8,120 nt of DNA, from positions 1 to 8,120 of the forward strand of contig JBEKNT010000320.1 of the NCBI GenBank assembly GCA_049522565.1, written 5' to 3'. The notes below the pieces were generated by a model. It was not told where the DNA came from. It did no database searches and worked only from the letters and a program-made list of their open reading frames with translations. The translations under genes and the position numbers were made by a program. Positions 1 through 5,510 of this stretch are shown piece after piece. Every line of letters begins with the position of its first letter. The stretch's first letter is position 1. The DNA is from JASHVB01 sp049522565 (lineage in GTDB: Bacteria; Pseudomonadota; Alphaproteobacteria; Acetobacterales; Acetobacteraceae).

Positions 1-398
1 TGAAGACGCGGCTCGGTTCGGCGATCATGCTGATCACACACGACCTCGGCGTGGTGGCGGAAATGGCCGAGCGCGTCGTGGTCATGTACGCCGGCCGCAA
101 GGTGGAGGAAGCGCCGGTCGGCGAAATCTTCGCCCATCCGCTGCATCCCTATACGCGCGGTCTGCTGGGTTCGGTGCCATTGCTCGGCTCGTCGCTGCGA
201 GATGGCGGGCGCGGCAAGCTGGCGGAAATTCCCGGTCTGGTGCCAAGCCTGCGCGAGAGGATCGTCGGCTGTCCGTTTGCCGGACGTTGTCCGATGGCGA
301 CCGCGGTATGCCGTGAGGTCGCGCCGGCGTTCGAAGCCAAGGCACCAGACCATGCCGCGGCCTGCCATTACGCCGAACGCGCGATGGTGCCGGCATGA
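1..398 (+). CDS. Peptide ABC transporter ATP-binding protein, DppD/OppD class (5'-truncated by window edge)
   Basis: This is the C-terminal part of a nucleotide-binding subunit of a dipeptide/oligopeptide/nickel ABC importer, which hydrolyses ATP on the cytoplasmic side of the membrane. The frame is open from the left edge (first full codon at position 3) to a TGA at 396-398, giving 131 visible residues. The H-loop is visible in LITHDLGVV, followed by the usual VVVMYAGRKVEE strand. Next comes the HPYTRGLL segment and the C-terminal oligopeptide-transporter extension with its cysteine cluster (CPFAGRCPMATAVC, then AACH). Walker A, the Q-loop, the ABC signature and Walker B lie outside the window. 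The second ATPase of the same importer follows on the same strand after a 133-bp gap. Peptide class is clear from the C-terminal extension; the substrate (dipeptide, oligopeptide, glutathione or other) cannot be decided. Confidence 0.93.
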   Translation, partial: KTRLGSAIMLITHDLGVVAEMAERVVVMYAGRKVEEAPVGEIFAHPLHPYTRGLLGSVPLLGSSLRDGGRGKLAEIPGLVPSLRERIVGCPFAGRCPMATAVCREVAPAFEAKAPDHAAACHYAERAMVPA

Positions 399-425
399 GG
401 AACATTCAAGCGCACGCTCCCCCGC

Positions 426-499
426 CATGCCCGGACTTGACCCGGCTATCGATCGCGGCATCCGCGGCGGTACAGATGCCCGGGTCAAGCCCGGGCATG
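426..499. repeat. Alphaproteobacterial intergenic palindromic repeat ('MPGLDPG' type)
   Basis: Two 25-bp arms, 426-450 and 475-499, are inverted copies of each other with three mismatches. The right arm is itself a perfect hairpin: ATGCCCGGG (476-484), a 5-base loop, then CCCGGGCAT (490-498). The left arm is a decayed version, with 6 of 9 stem pairs kept. Between them a small hairpin, CGCGG (454-458) with CCGCG (462-466), marks the centre. Read on the minus strand the right arm encodes VMPGLDPGI, a string I know from many spurious ORFs in alphaproteobacterial genomes. It fills most of the gap between the two ABC ATPase genes. There is no T-tract, so it is not a typical terminator. Its position inside an operon suggests an effect on mRNA folding or stability, but that is inference. 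Confidence 0.8.
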
Positions 500-531
500 A
501 CGAGGTGGGAGAAACTCCGGAATCGCCTTCC

Positions 532-1542
532 ATGACCCCCGATCGCCCCCTGCTCGAAGTCAACGAGCTGAAGAAGCACTTTCCAATTCATGGTGGTCTG
601 CTCGGCCAGGAAACCGCGAAGGTCTACGCGGTCGATGGTGTGACCTTCGACATCAAGCGCGGCGAAACTCTGTCGCTGGTCGGCGAATCCGGTTGCGGCA
701 AGTCCACCGTCGGCAAGGCGATCCTGCGGCTCTACGCCATCACCGCGGGCGAAGTGTACCTGGACGGCGAGCGTATCGACAACATGCCGGCCGGCAAGCT
801 GCGGCCGATCCGCCGGCGCGTGCAGGTGGTGTTCCAGGACCCATTCTCCAGCCTCAATCCGCGCATGAAGGTGCGCGATATCCTGGCTGAGCCTATTCGT
901 AATTTTGGCATGGCGCACAATCGCGCCGAACTGGACGAGCGGGTTGCCGTGCTGATGGACAAGGTGCGGCTGCCGCGCGATGCGGTTACCCGCTATCCGC
1001 ACGAGTTCTCCGGCGGCCAGCGTCAGCGCATCGGCATCGCCCGCGCCCTGGCCCCGGGCGCGGACCTGATCATCTGCGACGAGGCGGTGTCGGCGCTGGA
1101 TGTGTCGGTGAAGGCGCAGATCATCAACCTGCTGGTTGATCTACAGGATGAGCTCGGCCTGGCACTGCTGTTCATCAGCCACGACCTGGCGACGGTAGAG
1201 CACCTGACGCACCGCGTAGCGGTGATGTATCTCGGCAAGATCGTCGAATTGGCCGACCGTCGCACGCTGTTTTCGACGTCGCACCATCCCTATACGCGCG
1301 CGCTGCTGTCGGCCGTGCCGGTGCCTGACCCAACTGCGAAACGCCAACGCATCATCCTGACCGGTGATGTGCCGAGCCCGATCAATCCGCCAAGCGGCTG
1401 CCGCTTTCATACCCGGTGTCCGTTCGCGTTCGATCGGTGCCGGGTGGAGGAGCCGTTGTTGCGCTCGGTCGGCGAGGGCCATGTGTCGGCCTGCCATCTC
1501 GATCATGTGCCCGGCGGACAGGTTATTCCGATGGCGGCCTGA
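532..1542 (+). CDS. Peptide ABC transporter ATP-binding protein, DppF/OppF class
   Basis: This is the second ATPase of a dipeptide/oligopeptide-type ABC importer, 336 residues from ATG 532, close to the usual length of about 330 for DppF/OppF. All nucleotide-binding motifs are present: Walker A GESGCGKST (51-59), Q-loop VVFQDPFSSLNPR around Q102, signature FSGGQRQRIGIARAL (from 159), Walker B LIICDE (179-184), D-loop SALD (187-190) and H-loop FISHDL with H217. The C-terminal peptide-transporter extension holds cysteines 290, 296, 303 and 321. ATG 532 is chosen because the family homology (PLLEVNELKKHF) starts a few codons later. An in-frame ATG at 427 also exists but lies in the repeat and would add 35 residues of repeat-derived sequence. 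The Shine-Dalgarno for 532 is weak (GGAA at 519-522). It is probably co-transcribed with the upstream ATPase gene. The residue after the Walker B glutamate is Ala (DEAVSALD), a tolerated family variant. The substrate is not determined. Confidence 0.96.
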   Translation: MTPDRPLLEVNELKKHFPIHGGLLGQETAKVYAVDGVTFDIKRGETLSLVGESGCGKSTVGKAILRLYAITAGEVYLDGERIDNMPAGKLRPIRRRVQVVFQDPFSSLNPRMKVRDILAEPIRNFGMAHNRAELDERVAVLMDKVRLPRDAVTRYPHEFSGGQRQRIGIARALAPGADLIICDEAVSALDVSVKAQIINLLVDLQDELGLALLFISHDLATVEHLTHRVAVMYLGKIVELADRRTLFSTSHHPYTRALLSAVPVPDPTAKRQRIILTGDVPSPINPPSGCRFHTRCPFAFDRCRVEEPLLRSVGEGHVSACHLDHVPGGQVIPMAA

Positions 1543-1578
1543 TGGGTGCGTCGGGTTCGGGTGTTCCGCCGCCCCGCG

Positions 1579-3000
1579 TCATCGCACCACCGCGAACAGC
1601 AAGGCGATCGCCACCCACGCCAGCAACAACGCGGACATCGTGTAGGCCGTGTTCCATGCGGTGCTGACGGTCCACGGCGATACGCCGGCCCAGCGCGCCG
1701 TGGTGATCGCCGAAGCGGACATCGGCGTCATGTTCACGCCCAACCCCCAGCCCAACATGCAGGAAAACGCCAGCACGGCCGGCGACACGCCGAAGCTTGC
1801 CGGATCGGGCATCGCGGCGCCGAGCAATGCGACCATCGCCACCGGGTTCAAGCCGATCTGGCCGGTGACGATCAACAGCACCGGCACGAGCAATGGCACG
1901 GCCAGCGGCGGCAGATGGGCGATCAGCGGTGCCAGGCCGCTCGCCGGCAACGCGCCGCCGACGGCGACGCCCATGAACCCGGAGCCGGCCAGCACCGTCG
2001 CCTCGCTGCGGAACGTCGGCACGCGTTGCAGGAAGCGGCCGACTCGCCGTTGCAGTGCCGCACTCAGCAACGAACGCGCCGCCAGGCGGCGCGATTGCAC
2101 CGCGACCCAGGCGATGCCCACCAGCGGCACTACCAGCGTGACGCACGTCACCAGAGAAATGCCCAGGCCGACACTGCCGAGTTCCGCCAGGGCCATCACC
2201 GACGCGACGAGTGCGATGATGCGCAGATGGATGGTCCAGCGGTCGGTCGACTCCGGCCGCGCGGTGCCTCGCGTTGCAGCGCGCGCCGCGGAGACGCGGT
2301 CCTCCAGCCAACCGAGCGCCGCCATCCCGATCGATACCACGAAAGCGATCGGCAACAGCAGCCGCATCGGCGCGGCCGGCACCGCGGTGGACACCACCGC
2401 CGTCATCAGGTTGATCGGATTCCAGCAGTTCATCACGCAGAAGCCGCGATAGATCGCCATCAACATGCGGCGTGACCGCAGCGCGCGCACCTCGGGCGAC
2501 CCTCCGGCGGCTTCCAGCGTATTGGCGCGCATCACCATTGCGGCGAGCAACTCGATCGCCCCGTAGGACAGGATGATGCCGAACAAATGCCCGCCGCCGG
2601 TCAGCGCGGCATAGCGTCGGCCGGGCGGCTGCGCGACCAGATGGCGCCCGCAACGGCGGACCAGCGGCGAAGTCTCCGCAGCATCGCGCAATGTGGTGAG
2701 GGCGAAGAAGAACGCGCCATAGCTGGCGCCCCGTCGCCAGCCGGCGAGGAACAGCGCCACCGGGTCGGCGGCGCGCGCAACGCCCAGCATGCCGATCGCG
2801 ACCAGCGCCACGAACAACACCTGGGCGTAGCGCCGCTGATTGCGGAACTCCAGCAGCAGAAACAGCAACATCGCCATCCCGGCGGCGTTGCCCAGAGGCG
2901 GCACGCGCAGCAGTTGGTCGGCCAGCGTCGCCGCCCACACGAACGTGTAGCACCAGGCGCTGGGCGAAGCGCGGAGGGAGCGGATTGCTGGGAATGACAC
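1579..3000 (-). CDS. Polytopic membrane protein, probable transporter of unrecognised family
   Basis: I do not recognise this gene by name. The 473-residue product has roughly 10-12 hydrophobic segments, for example about 37-51, 58-76, 131-155, 185-205, 212-233, 259-301, 334-356, 366-392, 405-424 and 450-471, so it is an inner-membrane protein. Two halves carry similar elements. A helix with a Thr-Gly break appears at LTGGGHLFG (133-141) and IVTGQIGLNP (377-386). A polar Asn/Pro stretch appears at CWNPINLMTA (192-201) and VNMTPMSASA (422-431). Duplicated helix breaks of this sort occur in ion-transporter-superfamily carriers such as arsenite, citrate and dicarboxylate transporters; membership here is inference. 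The start is GTG at 3000-2998, the furthest upstream possibility because an in-frame stop lies at 3018-3016. No Shine-Dalgarno is visible there, so an internal start before residue 41 is possible. The gene converges with the ABC ATPase gene (36 bp apart) and diverges from the flavin reductase gene. Confidence 0.8.
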   Translation of the reverse strand: MSFPAIRSLRASPSAWCYTFVWAATLADQLLRVPPLGNAAGMAMLLFLLLEFRNQRRYAQVLFVALVAIGMLGVARAADPVALFLAGWRRGASYGAFFFALTTLRDAAETSPLVRRCGRHLVAQPPGRRYAALTGGGHLFGIILSYGAIELLAAMVMRANTLEAAGGSPEVRALRSRRMLMAIYRGFCVMNCWNPINLMTAVVSTAVPAAPMRLLLPIAFVVSIGMAALGWLEDRVSAARAATRGTARPESTDRWTIHLRIIALVASVMALAELGSVGLGISLVTCVTLVVPLVGIAWVAVQSRRLAARSLLSAALQRRVGRFLQRVPTFRSEATVLAGSGFMGVAVGGALPASGLAPLIAHLPPLAVPLLVPVLLIVTGQIGLNPVAMVALLGAAMPDPASFGVSPAVLAFSCMLGWGLGVNMTPMSASAITTARWAGVSPWTVSTAWNTAYTMSALLLAWVAIALLFAVVR

Positions 3001-3114
3001 CGTGGACGGTCGGCTTCAAATGGGTGAGGCATCCTGCCGCGCCGTCGCCGCTCTGGACAGAGGCGGGATCGCCGCGTAACGGTCGTGCCTCAACCCTCCG
3101 TATTCAGTCAGTGC

Positions 3115-3120
3115 AAGGGA
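3115..3120 (+). promoter_or_regulatory. Ribosome binding site of the flavin reductase gene
   Basis: AAGGGA lies 5 bases before ATG 3126. It is the reason for choosing that start over in-frame upstream starts such as 2985, which would add 47 residues without homology and would overlap the divergent gene. Confidence 0.6.
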
Positions 3121-3125
3121 CCGTC

Positions 3126-3767
3126 ATGCTGTTCGATGTTGTCGGAACGACGAACGAGAACGTCTACAAACTTCTGGTCGCGACGATCGGTCCGCGGCCG
3201 ATCGCCTGGGTTACCACGCAGGATGTCGACGGCACGCTGAACGCCGCGCCGTTTTCCTTCTTCAATGCGATGTCCGGCAATCCGCCGGTGGTGGCCTTCG
3301 GCATCGGCGGCCGCGCTCCGGGCGACGTGAAGGACACCGGCGGCAATATCCGCCGCACCGGGGAGTTCGTCGTGAACCTGGTCAGCTACAAGCTGCGAGA
3401 GCAGATGAACATCACCGCGATCGATTTTCCGAAATCGGTGAACGAGTTGGCGGAGGCGGGTCTGGCCACCGCGCCGTCGTTGCACGTAAAGCCACCGCGC
3501 ATCGCCGAGGCGCCGGTGTCGATGGAATGCGAGCGGCTGGTGATCGTCGATGTCGGCATCGACCGCGCGGTGGTGCTGGGCAAGGTGGTGGCGTTCCACG
3601 TCCAGGACGACTGCGTGCTGGACAAGGACCGCTGCTATATCGATACGCCGAAGCTGGACCTGATCGGCCGCATGCACGGGGCAGGGTGGTATGCCCGTAC
3701 CACCGACCGGTTCGAGATGCCGCGCATCAACGTGAATGACTGGCCGCTGCGCAAGGCGGCGGAATAG
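3126..3767 (+). CDS. Flavin reductase family protein (FMN-binding split barrel)
   Basis: A 213-residue protein of the flavin reductase-like family (the DIM6/NtaB group, a split-barrel FMN-binding fold). Characterised members bind FMN and either supply reduced flavin to a two-component monooxygenase or act as small flavoproteins in the cytoplasm. Visible family marks are IGPRPIAWVTT (21-31), the flavin-binding stretch NAAPFSFFNAMSGNPP (39-54), KDTGGNIRRTGEFVVNLV (69-86) and the C-terminal GRMHGAGWYARTTDRFEMPR (181-200). The length is normal and no residue is obviously missing. No oxygenase partner lies in the window, so the physiological role is open. The gene stands alone on its strand: the membrane protein gene diverges from it, and spoVR converges on it 52 bp beyond its TAG stop. 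The family call is firm; a specific enzyme name is not justified. Confidence 0.93.
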   Translation: MLFDVVGTTNENVYKLLVATIGPRPIAWVTTQDVDGTLNAAPFSFFNAMSGNPPVVAFGIGGRAPGDVKDTGGNIRRTGEFVVNLVSYKLREQMNITAIDFPKSVNELAEAGLATAPSLHVKPPRIAEAPVSMECERLVIVDVGIDRAVVLGKVVAFHVQDDCVLDKDRCYIDTPKLDLIGRMHGAGWYARTTDRFEMPRINVNDWPLRKAAE

Positions 3768-3778
3768 GGGCCGCTGAC

Positions 3779-3808
3779 ACCTCTCCCGCGCGTAAGCGCG
3801 GGAGAGGT
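3779..3808. repeat. Perfect hairpin between convergent genes, possible bidirectional terminator
   Basis: A perfect 13-bp inverted repeat (3779-3791 with 3796-3808) around the loop GTAA sits in the 52-bp gap between the ends of the flavin reductase gene and spoVR. The position suits a terminator for both. Neither strand has a run of T after the stem, so it is not a canonical Rho-independent terminator. Its core (CCTCTCCCGC with GCGGGAGAGG) is identical to the stem of the repeat at 5411-5433, so it is also a single copy of that repeat family. Confidence 0.75.
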
Positions 3809-3819
3809 TGTACCGGGGT

Positions 3820-5391
3820 TCAACCGAGCGGGACGATGCCCGCGCGCGGTGTCGCCGCGTGTTCCTTCAGCACCGCGTCGGTCCCGGGATCGATCTCCTT
3901 GAGCAATACGTCGTAGCCCCACAGATCGGCCAGGTGTTGCAGCACCAGGCGGGCATCGCGCTCCTCCAGCAGCACCCGGTTGAGCGCGCGATGATGCACG
4001 ATCAGCCGCCGGTCCCCCGCCAAATTTACGTCCACCACCTGGATGTCCGGGGTGTTCCACGCGACATCGTACTGACGCGCCAGGGCGCGCTGGATCTTGC
4101 GGTAGCCGCGTTCGTCGTGGATCGACTGCACGCGCAGGTTGGGCTCGCTGGCGTCGTCCAGCACATGGAACAGGCCGAACTGGCGGATCAGGCGCGGGCT
4201 GAGATACTGCAGGATGAAGCTCTCGTCCCGATAGTTCGCCCAGACGTCGCGCAGCACGGCCATCGGGTCGCCGCTGCCGGCGATCGCCGGGAACCATTGC
4301 TCATCCTCGGCGGTCGGCTCGGTGCAGATACGTTCGATGTCCTGCATCATGGCGAAGCCGAGCGCATAGGGATTGATGCCGCTGTAGCGCGGATCGTCGA
4401 ACTCCGGCTGGAACACCACGTTGGTGTGGCTACGCAGGAACTCGACCATCGCGCCGTCGTTGATCAGTCCCTTCTCGTGCAGCCGGTTCATGATGCGGTA
4501 GTGCGTATAGGTGGCGCACCCCTCGTTCATCACCTTGGTCTGCATCTGCGGGTAAAAATACTGCGCGATAAAGCGGACGATGCGCAGAATCTCGCGCTGC
4601 CACGGGGCCAGGCGCGGGGCGATCTTCTCCAGGAAGAACAGGATGTTCTCCTGCGGGAGTTCCAGCAGCGCGCGCCGGCGCTCTTCGGACGTGGGATCCG
4701 CCTTGGCCGTGCCCTTTCCTGGCACCGTACGCCACAAATCGTTGAACACCTGCTCTTCGTGCACCCGGCGCTCGAGCGCACGCTTCTCTTCGCCGCGCAG
4801 ATCCATGGAGCGGCGGCGCGGGTAACGGTGCACGCCGTGACTCATCAGCGCATGCGCGGCGTCGATCAGCCGCTCGACCTGCGCCTCACCGTATTTTTCT
4901 TCGCACTGGGCGATATAGCGACGGCCGAACTCCAGATAGTCCAGGATGCCGTCCGCGTCGGTCCACTGCCGGAAGCAGTAGTTGTTCTTGAAGAAATGGT
5001 TGTGGCCGAACGCCGCATGGGCGATCACCAGCGTCTGCATCGTCGCCGTGTTCTCCTCCATGATATAGGAGATGCACGGGTTGGAGTTGATGACGATTTC
5101 ATACGCCAAGCCCTGCATGCCGGCGCGATACATCGCCTCGTTGCGGGCGAACTGCTTGCCGAACGACCAATGCTTATAAAAGATCGGCATGGCGATCGAC
5201 GAGTAGGCGTCGAGCATTTGCTCGGAATTGATCACCTCGATTTGGTTCGGATAGGTGTCGAGGCCCAGCTCGCCGTGGGCGATCTCCGCGACGGCATCAT
5301 GCACGCGCTGGATGGTGCCGAATTCCCAATCGGCACCCTCGAACAGCGGGTGCTCGGCGCGGATGACAGGGGTTTTCAGCGTACTGCTCAT
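3820..5391 (-). CDS. spoVR: SpoVR family protein (E. coli YcgB homologue)
   Basis: A 523-residue SpoVR-family protein, near E. coli YcgB in length (about 510). Conserved blocks are visible in order: EVINSEQMLDAYSSIAMP (52-69), YKHWSFGKQF (72-81), EENTATMQTLVIAHAAFGHN (112-131) followed by HFFKNNYCF, MNEGCATYTHYRIM (288-301), SHTNVVFQP (321-329), YSGINPYALGFAMMQDIERI (336-355) and DESFILQYLSP (389-399). The His-rich FGHNHFF stretch and the NEG...H motif look like possible metal ligands; that is inference, and the biochemical function is unknown. In Bacillus the gene is needed for normal spore cortex; in non-sporulating bacteria it is linked to stationary phase. Here it is the last gene of the prkA-yeaH-spoVR module, 119 bp after yeaH, with its own good Shine-Dalgarno. 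Position 291 is Cys where I recall Trp in E. coli YcgB. The C-terminal region (from about 400) matches the family to the end, so the gene is intact. Confidence 0.97.
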   Translation of the reverse strand: MSSTLKTPVIRAEHPLFEGADWEFGTIQRVHDAVAEIAHGELGLDTYPNQIEVINSEQMLDAYSSIAMPIFYKHWSFGKQFARNEAMYRAGMQGLAYEIVINSNPCISYIMEENTATMQTLVIAHAAFGHNHFFKNNYCFRQWTDADGILDYLEFGRRYIAQCEEKYGEAQVERLIDAAHALMSHGVHRYPRRRSMDLRGEEKRALERRVHEEQVFNDLWRTVPGKGTAKADPTSEERRRALLELPQENILFFLEKIAPRLAPWQREILRIVRFIAQYFYPQMQTKVMNEGCATYTHYRIMNRLHEKGLINDGAMVEFLRSHTNVVFQPEFDDPRYSGINPYALGFAMMQDIERICTEPTAEDEQWFPAIAGSGDPMAVLRDVWANYRDESFILQYLSPRLIRQFGLFHVLDDASEPNLRVQSIHDERGYRKIQRALARQYDVAWNTPDIQVVDVNLAGDRRLIVHHRALNRVLLEERDARLVLQHLADLWGYDVLLKEIDPGTDAVLKEHAATPRAGIVPLG

Positions 5392-5397
5392 AAAGCG

Positions 5398-5403
5398 CTC
5401 CTC
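5398..5403 (-). promoter_or_regulatory. Ribosome binding site of spoVR
   Basis: Read on the minus strand this is GAGGAG, 6 bases before the ATG at 5391-5389. It supports that start. It lies only about 7 bases downstream of the hairpin repeat at 5411-5433, so folding of the repeat in the mRNA could affect ribosome access. Confidence 0.8.
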
Positions 5404-5410
5404 AAAGCTT

Positions 5411-5500
5411 CCTCTCCCGCTGCGCGGGAGAGGTAGGGTGAGGGTGCGGCGGGCGCACGCATCACCCTCGCCCTACCCTCTCCCGCGAAGCGGGCGAGGG
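5411..5500. repeat. Inverted doublet of hairpin repeats (REPIN-like) between yeaH and spoVR
   Basis: Two related hairpins face each other. Unit A is CCTCTCCCGC (5411-5420), loop TGC, GCGGGAGAGG (5424-5433), a perfect 10-bp stem. Unit B is an 11-bp stem with one mismatch (5476-5486 with 5490-5500) around the loop GAA. The flanks also match in inverted orientation: 5424-5446 is complementary to 5463-5486 except for one substitution and one inserted base. In the middle GTGCG (5444-5448) pairs with CGCAC (5454-5458). The whole is therefore an imperfect palindrome of about 90 bp that can fold either as one long stem or as separate hairpins. It fills most of the 119-bp gap between the yeaH stop and the spoVR start. 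No T-tract follows on the minus strand, so mRNA stabilisation or partial termination are both possible. Confidence 0.8.
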
Positions 5501-5510
5501 AACCTCTCGG

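Noticed and set aside
406..1002. Minus strand open frame of 198 codons opposite the DppF-class gene
   Set aside because: It is antisense to a well-supported ABC ATPase. The only familiar part, VMPGLDPGI, comes from the palindromic repeat.
1072..1101. Ala in place of Pro after the Walker B glutamate (DEAVSALD) as a defect in the DppF-class ATPase
   Set aside because: The catalytic Glu and the D-loop are intact and this variant is familiar in peptide-type ABC ATPases, so it is not evidence of inactivation.
1543..1578. Terminator for the convergent ABC and membrane protein genes
   Set aside because: Only a 6-bp complementarity (GGTGCG near 1545 with CGCACC near 1583) with a loop of over 30 bases is visible and there is no T-tract.
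1523..3019. Long open frame on the minus strand (about 498 codons) overlapping the membrane protein gene in another frame
   Set aside because: Its product is Arg/Ala/Gly-rich without hydrophobic segments or recognisable motifs, as expected of a GC-rich shadow frame. The other frame encodes a coherent membrane protein.
3054..3082. Possible sigma-70 promoter: TGGACA (3054-3059), 17-bp spacer, TAACGG (3077-3082), upstream of the flavin reductase gene
   Set aside because: The -35 box matches 5 of 6 consensus bases but the -10 box only 2 of 6. This is too weak to list as a feature in GC-rich DNA.
3808..5436. Long + strand open frame (about 542 codons) opposite spoVR
   Set aside because: The minus strand encodes an unmistakable SpoVR protein across the same region. 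The + strand product shows no family motif and is a codon-bias artefact.
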